A stretch of DNA of 22,210 nt from Sulfurovum sp. GTDB lineage: Bacteria > Campylobacterota > Campylobacteria > Campylobacterales > Sulfurovaceae. The DNA lies in the NCBI GenBank assembly GCA_027066595.1, contig JAMONG010000281.1, positions 1-22,210 on the forward strand, read 5' to 3'. The first letter of the stretch is position 1, and every line of letters starts with the position of its first letter. A program made the translations under genes and the position numbers. The notes below the pieces were generated by a model. That model made no database searches. It was not told the origin of the DNA and worked only from the letters and a program-made list of their open reading frames with translations. Positions 14,987-21,968 of the stretch are shown one piece after another.

Positions 14987-16342
14987 TTATCTATCCTCAA
15001 AAGTAAGGTATTGTTTAAAGGTTCTGTCTTTGTTGTTTCTAAGTATAGCTGTGGTCTCTGCATCAGTACCCGTGTTGTCATTGATGATGTTCATTTTATG
15101 TTGTAACTTTTGTAACTGTCTTTGTGCCACACGCGAGATGTGTGTTTTTGCTTTTTCATAGTAGTTTAAGAAGGCTTTTTTGGTACTAAAGCCTCTTAAG
15201 CACTCATAGGCTTCTTTAGACTCACGTCCTGCAAAATCCCAGTGCATACCAAAGAAAATACCTAAGATTTGGATAAAGACAAACATAAGTCCCAAGATAA
15301 GGAAAGTCGCATCTCCACCTTTAAGGTTTGTCTCATCTTCTATGGAGTTTCCTGAAGCTGCTGTGTTAGACGAAGCAGGCTTACTTTCCTCTGCACCAAA
15401 AAGAGCTGAGAGGTCTTCTTCTGCATCTTCTGTTGCTCCATTGCCAAAAAGTGCACCTATATCATCATCAGAGCTAGCATCTACATCTCCAAAAGGTGAG
15501 GCATCATCATTAAAGATATTCATAGCACTTTCATGTGACGAGGCTATCTCTTGTACCAACACTTGATGTCTGATATATGTCGCTCCAATAGCCACAATAA
15601 AGATAAAAAGTAAAGTCAAAATAGTTTTGGTATAGGTGGTTTTTACTTTATCATTGGCATCTACCCTGTTAAGCATTCTAATATAATTTGGAGACTTTTC
15701 ATCATCAAAAGTATTGTCAATAGAGATAAGTTGCTCATCTGGCTTCAAGTCTCTCCAGTTTGTGCCTCCTGCATTGTCATTTTTATACCAACGGCGTATC
15801 TTTTTTATAAGGGTATTTTTATGTAACTCTTGACCTGTCATGTGTGTGAGCCATACCAGTAAGATAGCAAGCATTGCTGCCACACCTATGGCACCTTTTT
15901 GTTGTGTTGCTTCACTCGCACCTGGTATGGTAAACCCTGCAAGTACATAGGCAAACCCAAAAGCTTCAACGATGACTAAAGCAAATATCATCACCCAAAT
16001 AAAAGTAGGGGTTGGCTTGCGACCAAGTTCTCCTACCGAGTGCAGATAGGCTTTAGCTTCATCAAAACTCTCAGAGTCTTTGTCTACTTTTTCATAAAAA
16101 TTATAGTAGTCACGGCAAAGTCTCTCTTCTGAATAAAACCATTTATGATTTTCATCAAAACCCTCTATGTCGCGTGCAAGTAGAGATATCTTTCCTATAA
16201 TAGGTAAATTATAAGAGAGGTTTAACCACCAAAACTTTACCTCATTCCAATGTGTTATAATAAATGCCAATATGATGATGCCAAAAACTAGCAATAGCGT
16301 TTCAATCTGATGTTGCATGATAAATGCAATAATTCCTTCCAT
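14987..16342 (-). CDS. Five-helix membrane protein with acidic twin-ALFG loop, unknown function
   Basis: This 451-residue protein is not assignable to a named family. Hydrophobic helices lie at about 15-30, 114-135, 151-167, 240-257 and 346-365. Loops 31-113 and 168-239 and the C-terminal 85 residues are rich in lysine and arginine and so are probably cytoplasmic; the loop 258-345 would then be periplasmic. That loop is low-complexity and acidic, with two copies of a short motif: DDDIGALFG ending at 300 and EEDLSALFG ending at 316, followed by a Ser/Ala/Asn stretch. The ATG at 16342 is chosen because AAGGAG stands five bases before it; a GTG six bases further out overlaps that site. A TATAAT box on the minus strand lies upstream. 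The next gene is the VWA-like protein, with no gap between them, suggesting a shared complex. Confidence 0.75.
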   Translation of the reverse strand: MEGIIAFIMQHQIETLLLVFGIIILAFIITHWNEVKFWWLNLSYNLPIIGKISLLARDIEGFDENHKWFYSEERLCRDYYNFYEKVDKDSESFDEAKAYLHSVGELGRKPTPTFIWVMIFALVIVEAFGFAYVLAGFTIPGASEATQQKGAIGVAAMLAILLVWLTHMTGQELHKNTLIKKIRRWYKNDNAGGTNWRDLKPDEQLISIDNTFDDEKSPNYIRMLNRVDANDKVKTTYTKTILTLLFIFIVAIGATYIRHQVLVQEIASSHESAMNIFNDDASPFGDVDASSDDDIGALFGNGATEDAEEDLSALFGAEESKPASSNTAASGNSIEDETNLKGGDATFLILGLMFVFIQILGIFFGMHWDFAGRESKEAYECLRGFSTKKAFLNYYEKAKTHISRVAQRQLQKLQHKMNIINDNTGTDAETTAILRNNKDRTFKQYLTFEDR

Positions 16343-16368
16343 TTTCACTCCTTAAAATATGTAGATAA

Positions 16369-16374
16369 ATTATA
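16369..16374 (-). promoter_or_regulatory. Consensus -10 box (TATAAT) of the membrane-protein/VWA operon
   Basis: On the minus strand TATAAT spans 16374 to 16369, 26 bases before the ATG at 16342, and AAGGAG lies between. The predicted transcript starts near 16362. Confidence 0.65.
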
Positions 16375-16402
16375 TCTAAATTTTTTTTGCTATAGTTAGA
16401 GT

Positions 16403-16555
16403 ATGAAAAAAAGTTTATTGTTATTTATAGTTATTGTTTTTGTGTTAATCATTGCTAAAGTAGCGTATTCACAGTATTGTGCTTCTAAGTCTGAAGGCTG
16501 TCAGGAAGAACCTTATGAAGATAAGTTTTTGACCGATGACCATATGGATAACTAA
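16403..16555 (+). CDS. Small secreted or membrane-anchored protein, 50 residues
   Basis: This short ORF fills the gap between two minus-strand gene pairs. It encodes 50 residues: a KK start, a hydrophobic stretch (about 4-20, LLLFIVIVFVLIIA), a possible cleavage region VAYSQ, two cysteines (C26, C33) and an acidic tail (QEEPYEDK, DDHMDN). The signal-peptide design with a polar, cysteine-bearing remainder is unlikely to arise by chance in AT-rich spacer. No Shine-Dalgarno sequence is visible. A TATAGT box at 16391-16396 would place the transcript start at the ATG itself, so a leaderless mRNA is possible. Its stop TAA overlaps the TAG of the convergent 3D gene by three bases. Function is unknown. 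Confidence 0.55.
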   Translation: MKKSLLLFIVIVFVLIIAKVAYSQYCASKSEGCQEEPYEDKFLTDDHMDN

Positions 16556-17070
16556 TGTTTGTAGACATAGCACTTTTTCTTTTTATCTTTTAACGGTTCT
16601 ATACTTTTCTTTGTCCAGTGTATAGTGACTTTTCTTTTCCCCCAGCGTCTTGCTTTTGAGACATTTTCCCCCATATAGATGTCTATTTTCTTTTTCCAAC
16701 GTTTATTCATCTTATCTAGTACTTTATATGTACCAGATAGACCATCTATAGTCACTTTTGTACCATTGGTAAGCCCCATGTCTAACAAGTCACGAGAGAC
16801 GGCTATAGATTTTACACTAGGGTGTAGTCTGTTATTCCACGCTGCAAGAAAAGGTGTTGAGTCTGTCTCACCATGACGAGAAGTATAGGCAGTTGCTGTT
16901 ACGTTAAGTGTAAAAGCTTTATCTTCTATGGTAAAGTCTCTTGCTTGGCTCTTTTTTAGCGTGATTTGTTTAGGGAAAACACTACATGCAGAGAACATAA
17001 ATGTGGCAAATAGAGCAAAGCCGTAAAGGCATATAGTATGTATAGGTCTTTTGAAGTGGAAATATTTCAT
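16552..17070 (-). CDS. 3D-domain lipoprotein (double-psi beta-barrel)
   Basis: This 172-residue lipoprotein has a signal peptide with the lipobox FSAC, C29 being the lipidation site. After a short linker comes a 3D domain (about 55-151), the double-psi barrel also found at the C terminus of MltA and in YabE- and YuiC-type proteins. Its three name-giving aspartates are visible as D70 (TDST), D119 (LDKMN) and D130 (IDIYM), along with the family's TATAYTS and AVSRDLL blocks and RRWGKRKVTI. Proteins of this type bind or cleave peptidoglycan. The tail (152-172) is lysine-rich. The ATG at 17070 directly follows the stop of the small membrane gene upstream, so the two form a unit. At the 3' end it overlaps the stop of the convergent 50-residue ORF. 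Confidence 0.88.
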   Translation of the reverse strand: MKYFHFKRPIHTICLYGFALFATFMFSACSVFPKQITLKKSQARDFTIEDKAFTLNVTATAYTSRHGETDSTPFLAAWNNRLHPSVKSIAVSRDLLDMGLTNGTKVTIDGLSGTYKVLDKMNKRWKKKIDIYMGENVSKARRWGKRKVTIHWTKKSIEPLKDKKKKCYVYKH

Positions 17071-17292
17071 TTATTTTTCTCTCTTTTTAAAGAGTTTAGT
17101 AAACCAATCAGTCATGCCACAGCCTGTCGTAGTGCATCTCTCTTTTTCATTTCTCACAGCGATAACATTACGTATAAGAAGTGCTAAAAACCCAAGAGCA
17201 ATGATGAGTTGCATAACACCTGCTAAGTACTGACCTTGTAAAAGACTTTGTATGGCAAGAACAAGCATAACGAGGGTAACGATGAGGCACAT
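17071..17292 (-). CDS. Small two-helix membrane protein, unknown function
   Basis: This 73-residue protein has two hydrophobic segments (about 1-17 and 24-45), then a charged region with two cysteines (ERCTTTGCG, 52-59) and a short amphipathic basic end (DWFTKLFKKREK). I do not recognise a family. The ATG at 17292 is supported by AGGA six bases before it and by a TATAAT box upstream on the minus strand. Its stop abuts the start of the 3D-domain lipoprotein, so the two are probably translated together; a role in envelope maintenance is an inference from that neighbour only. Confidence 0.7.
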   Translation of the reverse strand: MCLIVTLVMLVLAIQSLLQGQYLAGVMQLIIALGFLALLIRNVIAVRNEKERCTTTGCGMTDWFTKLFKKREK

Positions 17293-17314
17293 AATATATC
17301 CTAATTTTTATGGG

Positions 17315-17322
17315 ATTATACT
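17315..17322. promoter_or_regulatory. Overlapping divergent -10 boxes
   Basis: On the minus strand TATAAT reads from 17320 to 17315, 23 bases before the ATG at 17292. On the plus strand TATACT spans 17317-17322, 32 bases before the pepD ATG. The two boxes share four bases, so the two promoters should compete for polymerase. A second plus-strand TATAAT at 17339-17344 is too near the start to be the main one. Confidence 0.5.
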
Positions 17323-17353
17323 ATACTTCTTTTTATTCTATAATGGAGACTTC

Positions 17354-18625
17354 ATGTCAGCAATCATCGAACACTTTCAAACCCTCACTCAAATACCACA
17401 CTGTTCTAAAGCAGCAAATAAACTCTTTGACTTTTTAGTAGACTTTGCAAAAGCTAGAGACTACACGGTAGAAGTAGATGAAGTTAAAAACATCTATATT
17501 TCTAAAGGTAACCCTACTTTATGTCTACAGGCACACTACGATATGGTCTGCATGGGTAAAGCCCCACACATAGAAACCTATATAGACAATGGCATCATGC
17601 GAGCAAAAGAGAGCTCACTGGGTGCAGACAATGGTATAGCCATAGCGATGATGATGCAGTGTATGGATGAGAGAAGAGATTTGGAGTTTTTGCTTACATC
17701 TGATGAAGAGATAGGACTCATAGGAGCCAACGAGGTGGCTTTCGATTTAAAGGCTAAGTATATGCTTAACCTTGACTCTGAAGATGAAGCAGAAGTCTAC
17801 ATAGGCTGTGCAGGAGGTGCAGACCTCATAGCGAACAAAGTTGATAGCTATGTAGAAGGTAAAGGTACTTGTTATGAAGTGGCAGTCAAAGGACTGGTTG
17901 GTGGACACTCAGGGGTAGACATAGATAAGGGTATCCCCTCTGCTATCAAAGTACTAGGTAAGTACTTAGTGGACAACGAAGTCACACAACTAGCAAGTAT
18001 CTATGCAGGAGAACGTAGAAACTCCATTCCTGCAAATGCAGTAGCCATAGTACGCAGTGAAAAAGCCTTGGAAAATGAAGGAGAGGTGACGGTACGTGTA
18101 TTAAATGAAACTCCCAAAGTCTTAAAAGAGGGTGAAAAGGTCATCACGTTCATCGATGTGTTTCAACATGGTGTACTAGGTATGAATGATGAACTGGGTA
18201 TTCCTAGTATTAGCATAAACCTTGCTATTATCACAGCAGATGAAAAAGGAGGTATTACTATGGAAGCTTCTGGACGTGCTATGAGCATAGAAGCACTCAA
18301 CTACCTTACAGAGTCTACGACTACACTTTTTAAATTTTATGGGTTTAACGTAGAGGTGCAAGATAAATACCCTGCATGGAAACCAGATATTTCGGAGTTT
18401 ACAAACCTTGTAAGTGAAGAGATGAAAGTGGTGTTTGGGCGTACAAAGATGATGGCGATACATGCTGGGTTAGAGTGTGGTGTGATTGCAGAAAAATATC
18501 CTGAGATGAAGTTTGCTTCTATTGGACCTACTATCCGTTACCCTCACTCTACACGAGAAGAGGTAGAGTTAGAATCTGTAGAGAGAACCTATGAAGTTTT
18601 AGTGGGTATTATAAATAGAGTTTAA
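17354..18625 (+). CDS. pepD: Aminoacyl-histidine dipeptidase (M20, PepD type)
   Basis: This cytosolic metallodipeptidase of the M20 family has two metal ions and broad specificity for dipeptides. The 423 residues carry the ligands in order: H61 and D63 in AHYDMV, D92 in GADNG, the catalytic and metal glutamates E118 and E119 in SDEEIGL, D141 in NLDSEDE, and a late histidine in AIHAGLECG. GGHSGVDI marks the lid domain, and IGPTIRYPHSTRE is the typical C-terminal block. E. coli PepD is about 60 residues longer. The frame is open further upstream to a TTG at 17252, but the ATG at 17354 has GGAG five bases before it and gives the family N terminus. It is transcribed divergently from the small membrane protein and ends in an intrinsic terminator. 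Confidence 0.93.
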   Translation: MSAIIEHFQTLTQIPHCSKAANKLFDFLVDFAKARDYTVEVDEVKNIYISKGNPTLCLQAHYDMVCMGKAPHIETYIDNGIMRAKESSLGADNGIAIAMMMQCMDERRDLEFLLTSDEEIGLIGANEVAFDLKAKYMLNLDSEDEAEVYIGCAGGADLIANKVDSYVEGKGTCYEVAVKGLVGGHSGVDIDKGIPSAIKVLGKYLVDNEVTQLASIYAGERRNSIPANAVAIVRSEKALENEGEVTVRVLNETPKVLKEGEKVITFIDVFQHGVLGMNDELGIPSISINLAIITADEKGGITMEASGRAMSIEALNYLTESTTTLFKFYGFNVEVQDKYPAWKPDISEFTNLVSEEMKVVFGRTKMMAIHAGLECGVIAEKYPEMKFASIGPTIRYPHSTREEVELESVERTYEVLVGIINRV

Positions 18626-18649
18626 TTGATGATATAGATCAATTTTTTT
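18624..18649 (+). terminator. Intrinsic terminator after pepD
   Basis: AATTGAT (18624-18630) pairs with ATCAATT (18638-18644) around a 7-base loop, and the T-run continues to 18649. The stem begins inside the pepD stop codon. Confidence 0.7.
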
Positions 18650-18696
18650 AACGCTGTCTAGGAGTAAAATTAAGGAATAACCATACAAGGACAGAT

Positions 18697-19605
18697 ATGA
18701 AGACAATATTCCAAGATTTAGACTACCTCAGTAAAGAGATAAAAGATAAAAAATCACAAAAAATACTCCAAGAGTTAGAACAAAATATTCATTTACTTAA
18801 AACAAAAAGTGGGCTTTCTCAACTTATGAACAAGAAAAAACTTGCAAAAATTACAAGAAATGTAGAGTACGAAAGAGAGCTTAAAGAACTTCAAGTTGAA
18901 CTTATCAAACTACAAAACTGGGTCTATGAAAACAAAAAACGTGTGATGATTATCTTTGAAGGGCGTGATGCTGCAGGTAAAGGTGGGTCTATCAAACGGT
19001 TTACGCAGTACTTAAACCCTAGAAAATTTAGAGTTGTAGCCTTACAAAAACCCACAGAAGTAGAGACTGGACAGTTTTACTTCCAACGCTATTTCCAGCA
19101 CCTTCCAAACCCAGGTGAGATTACTTTCTTTGACCGCTCTTGGTATAACCGTGCCATCGTAGAGCCTGTGTTTGATTTTTGTACACCTGAGCAGTATGAG
19201 AAGTTTATGAAAGAAGTCCCTGAAATAGAACATGCCATCATGGATGATGGAATTATACTTATAAAACTATGGTACTCCATTACCAAAGATAATCAGAAAA
19301 AAAGATTTAAAGAGCGCATGAGTAACCCGCTAAAGCACTGGAAGTTAAGCCCTGTAGATCAAAAGGCACAAGAGATGTGGGACAAGGTAACCCACTATAA
19401 AGAAGAGATGTTCTCTCGTTCACATACCAGTTATGCTCCATGGATTATAGTTAACAGTAACGACAAGAAAAAAGCCAGATTAGAGTCTATACGTTATGTA
19501 CTCTCTCGTATAGAGTACGAGGGAAAAAAAGATGCCAAAATTAATCTACGACATGACCCAGAGATAGTAGAGCGTTACCATAGACGTTCACACGATGAGC
19601 ATTAA
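18697..19605 (+). CDS. ppk2: Polyphosphate kinase 2
   Basis: This cytosolic kinase of the PPK2 family transfers phosphate between polyphosphate and nucleoside diphosphates, usually making GTP or ATP. The 302 residues form a single P-loop domain after a helical N-terminal part. Walker A is GRDAAGKGG (89-97), Walker B is FFDRSWYNR (144-152, D146 and R147), and the lid region with KLWYSITKDNQKKRF is intact. Length is that of one-domain class I enzymes; class II and fused class III types were not separated further. The ATG is preceded by AAGGA. The gene is alone on its strand between the pepD terminator and the convergent nth, with which it shares four bases at the stop codons. Confidence 0.95.
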   Translation: MKTIFQDLDYLSKEIKDKKSQKILQELEQNIHLLKTKSGLSQLMNKKKLAKITRNVEYERELKELQVELIKLQNWVYENKKRVMIIFEGRDAAGKGGSIKRFTQYLNPRKFRVVALQKPTEVETGQFYFQRYFQHLPNPGEITFFDRSWYNRAIVEPVFDFCTPEQYEKFMKEVPEIEHAIMDDGIILIKLWYSITKDNQKKRFKERMSNPLKHWKLSPVDQKAQEMWDKVTHYKEEMFSRSHTSYAPWIIVNSNDKKKARLESIRYVLSRIEYEGKKDAKINLRHDPEIVERYHRRSHDEH

Positions 19606-20288
19606 ACCTTAAAAGTTTGCGTCGTTTTACAGTGTGCTTCCATAAAACAGCCTGCACACTCGGGTTTTATTGCTTTACATTTATAACGTCCGAAGAGTAC
19701 CATGGCTTGGTGAAGTAAGTGTAGGTCAGTTTTAAACTTTTTAGTGAGTTCTTCTTCACATTTGATGGCAGTTTTAGCATCACTTAGTCCTAAACGGTGA
19801 GCCACACGGTAGACATGGGTGTCCACTGCCATAAGGTTTGCTCCTGCGTACTCTATCATGACGACATTGGCTGTTTTTTGCCCAACGCCTGCGAGTTTGA
19901 CGAGTTCATCACGCTCTAGGGGTATCTCTGAACCGTAGTTTTCTATGACAGACTGTGCCATCTTTATGAGGTTTTTGGCCTTGTTATTAAAGAAAGAACA
20001 GGTGTTGAGGTAGGACTTGACTTCATCTAAGTCTGCATTTGCAAGGCTGATGGGGTCTGGGTACTTTTCAAAAAGAGCAGGGCTTATAATGTTGACACGT
20101 TTGTCAGTACATTGGGCTGAGAGCATTACTGCGATGAGAAGTTCATAGAGGTTTGTGTAGTTAAGTTCTGTTAAAGAGTCAGGGTACTGCTCTAAAAAGA
20201 TTTGTTTTATCTCTTCTATCTCTTTTTTGGTAGCTTTTTTTATTTTGACTGCTTTTGTCTCTTTTAGTACTTTTTTTGCTGTTGCCAT
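19602..20288 (-). CDS. nth: Endonuclease III
   Basis: This is a DNA glycosylase with AP-lyase activity that removes oxidised pyrimidines in base-excision repair. The 228 residues include a lysine-rich N-terminal tail (about 1-22), the helix-hairpin-helix LAGVGQKTA with catalytic lysine K138, the catalytic aspartate D156 in VDTHVYR, and the 4Fe-4S cluster cysteines C204, C211, C214 and C220 with the family spacing 6-2-5. Length is slightly above the usual 210 because of the tail. The ATG at 20288 has AAGG about ten bases before it. It faces ppk2 tail to tail; the TTAA at 19602-19605 provides both stop codons. Confidence 0.96.
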   Translation of the reverse strand: MATAKKVLKETKAVKIKKATKKEIEEIKQIFLEQYPDSLTELNYTNLYELLIAVMLSAQCTDKRVNIISPALFEKYPDPISLANADLDEVKSYLNTCSFFNNKAKNLIKMAQSVIENYGSEIPLERDELVKLAGVGQKTANVVMIEYAGANLMAVDTHVYRVAHRLGLSDAKTAIKCEEELTKKFKTDLHLLHQAMVLFGRYKCKAIKPECAGCFMEAHCKTTQTFKV

Positions 20289-20361
20289 ACGTTTTAAACC
20301 TTGCTCTAATGAAATAAGAATAAAATAATATCACATTAATGAATGATTTACCCAAGAGGGA

Positions 20362-20367
20362 TATACT
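20362..20367 (+). promoter_or_regulatory. Possible -10 box of the PpiC gene
   Basis: TATACT lies 37 bases before the ATG at 20405, with AAGGAATA as ribosome-binding site in between. No -35 box is apparent. Confidence 0.35.
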
Positions 20368-20404
20368 TCTTGATAAATTATTACACTTTCAAGGAATATA
20401 AAAT

Positions 20405-21253
20405 ATGTTAAAACTCGCAAAAAATTCACTACTTGCTCTCTCAATCATCGCTTCATCTGCATTAGCATCAGACATCTTAGTGACTGTCAATGGAAAAAAC
20501 ATCACAAAACAAGATGCCCAAGCTTTTGTCACAGCACAAGCACCACAAGCAAACTTTACAGACCTAAAACCAGAAGAACAAAAAATGGTTACAGACAGAC
20601 TGGTAGAAAAACAACTTTTTACAGAGTTAGCAGCAAAAGAAGGCATCGATAAAAAGCCAGAATTTAAAAGAAATATGGAAAAAATAAAAGAAGAACTTCT
20701 TGTTAATATGTGGATGAAAGAGCAGTTAGATAATGCAGTGGTAAGTGACTCAGAAGCAAAAGAATTTTATGAAAAAAATGCAGATAAATTTTTAGGTAAA
20801 GCAACCATGCATGCAAGACATATTTTAGTTGAGACTGAAAAAGCAGCTAAAGAGATTATAGAGACATTAAAATCACTTAATGGCGAAGCGTTAAAAAATA
20901 AATTTATGGAACTTGCAAAAACAAAATCAACAGGGCCATCAGGACCAAAAGGTGGAGACTTGGGTACATTTACAAAAGGTCAGATGGTTCCAGAGTTTTC
21001 AAAAGCAGCATGGGCACTTGACAATGGGCAGGTTACAACGGTACCTGTTAAAACACAGTTTGGTTACCATGTTATCTACCTTGAAACTAAGGCAGAAGCA
21101 AAGCCAACACCTTATGAGAGTGTTAAAGAGAAGATTATTACATCACTTAAGCAACAACAGTTTGCTAAAAAAATCTCTGAAGTGGCAAAAGAGCTTAAAA
21201 GCAAAGCGAAGATTGTTGGGATGACTAAAGAGACAAATGCAACACAAAAATAA
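20405..21253 (+). CDS. Periplasmic peptidyl-prolyl isomerase / chaperone (PpiC, PEB4-like)
   Basis: This 282-residue secreted foldase helps outer-membrane and periplasmic proteins fold. It has a signal peptide (about 1-21, ending ALAS), a SurA-like N domain (about 25-125, starting VTVNGKNITKQDAQAFV), a parvulin domain (about 130-230) and a C-terminal helix that packs on the N domain. The parvulin domain shows MHARHILVET, GGDLGTFTKGQMVPEFSKAAW and TQFGYHVIYLE. The layout and length match Campylobacter PEB4 (Cj0596), which is known to be needed for surface proteins. The ATG has AAGGA upstream. Two further secreted SurA-like genes follow, 27 and 67 bases apart. Confidence 0.93.
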   Translation: MLKLAKNSLLALSIIASSALASDILVTVNGKNITKQDAQAFVTAQAPQANFTDLKPEEQKMVTDRLVEKQLFTELAAKEGIDKKPEFKRNMEKIKEELLVNMWMKEQLDNAVVSDSEAKEFYEKNADKFLGKATMHARHILVETEKAAKEIIETLKSLNGEALKNKFMELAKTKSTGPSGPKGGDLGTFTKGQMVPEFSKAAWALDNGQVTTVPVKTQFGYHVIYLETKAEAKPTPYESVKEKIITSLKQQQFAKKISEVAKELKSKAKIVGMTKETNATQK

Positions 21254-21280
21254 TCTTTTGAAATAAATAGGGGAGATGGT

Positions 21281-21901
21281 ATGAAAAAGTTTATAGTTCT
21301 AGCAAGTATTTCTATGGGGTTACTTATGAATAGTGTATCAGCAGATGCACTTAAAAATTCGTTAACAAATATTATGAAAACAGATGATTCAACGCAGATG
21401 GTTGATTTGAGTAATTTAAATTTAAATGCTAAACCTAAACCTGTTAAGAGAGTTCAAAAAAGTAGATCTCCTCAAACAGTAATAGGTACAGTGAATAATC
21501 ATAAAATTATTAAAAAAGATGCAGATGCCTATTTGGTACAACGTACACAAGGTAAGATTACTAACTATGATGCTATACCCGTAAAACAACAAAAGATGCT
21601 TTTGCAAGAGATAGGACTACCTTATATGGCTTACGATGCTGCACAAAAAGAGTTAACAGCACTGGAAAAAGAAACTGTTCTCAATCGTGCATGGATGCAA
21701 AAAGAAGCACGTAATATTGAAGTAAAAGATGATGAAGTACGTGTAGTATATAATCAGCTTAAACAACAATCTATTGATAGCAATAGTACACAGACTATCC
21801 CTGAATTTGAAGCCATAAAAGATAAACTGCGTATGCAAATGATAGAGAAAAAGATGATGACAAAGCTTATGAAAGATATAAAGATAAAAGTATCAGAATA
21901 A
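21281..21901 (+). CDS. Secreted SurA/PpiC-like protein lacking the parvulin domain
   Basis: This 206-residue protein has a signal peptide (about 1-21, ending SVSA), a 50-residue polar, basic linker (KPKPVKRVQKSRSP at about 52-65), and a SurA-like N domain beginning IGTVNNHKIIKKDADAYL. The rest is helical and charged and ends KLMKDIKIKVSE, like the C-terminal helix of PpiC proteins. No parvulin motif (HILV, GGDLG or FGYHI) is present, so it should act as a chaperone without isomerase activity. The ATG is preceded by GGGGAG five bases away. It lies 27 bases after the PpiC gene and is probably co-transcribed. Confidence 0.82.
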   Translation: MKKFIVLASISMGLLMNSVSADALKNSLTNIMKTDDSTQMVDLSNLNLNAKPKPVKRVQKSRSPQTVIGTVNNHKIIKKDADAYLVQRTQGKITNYDAIPVKQQKMLLQEIGLPYMAYDAAQKELTALEKETVLNRAWMQKEARNIEVKDDEVRVVYNQLKQQSIDSNSTQTIPEFEAIKDKLRMQMIEKKMMTKLMKDIKIKVSE

Positions 21902-21968
21902 GAGCTTAATCTGCATCTTTATAACATATAGGTAAAATATGCCTAATATTTAGAAAAAGGAAACAAAA

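Noticed and set aside
14168..17292. A defence island or mobile element in the accessory-looking minus-strand region
   Set aside because: No nuclease, helicase, integrase, transposase, toxin or direct-repeat borders are visible, and base use matches the neighbours.
17252..17353. 34-residue N-terminal extension of PepD from a TTG start
   Set aside because: It crosses both divergent promoters and the start region of the minus-strand gene, and the family N terminus with a GGAG site begins at 17354.
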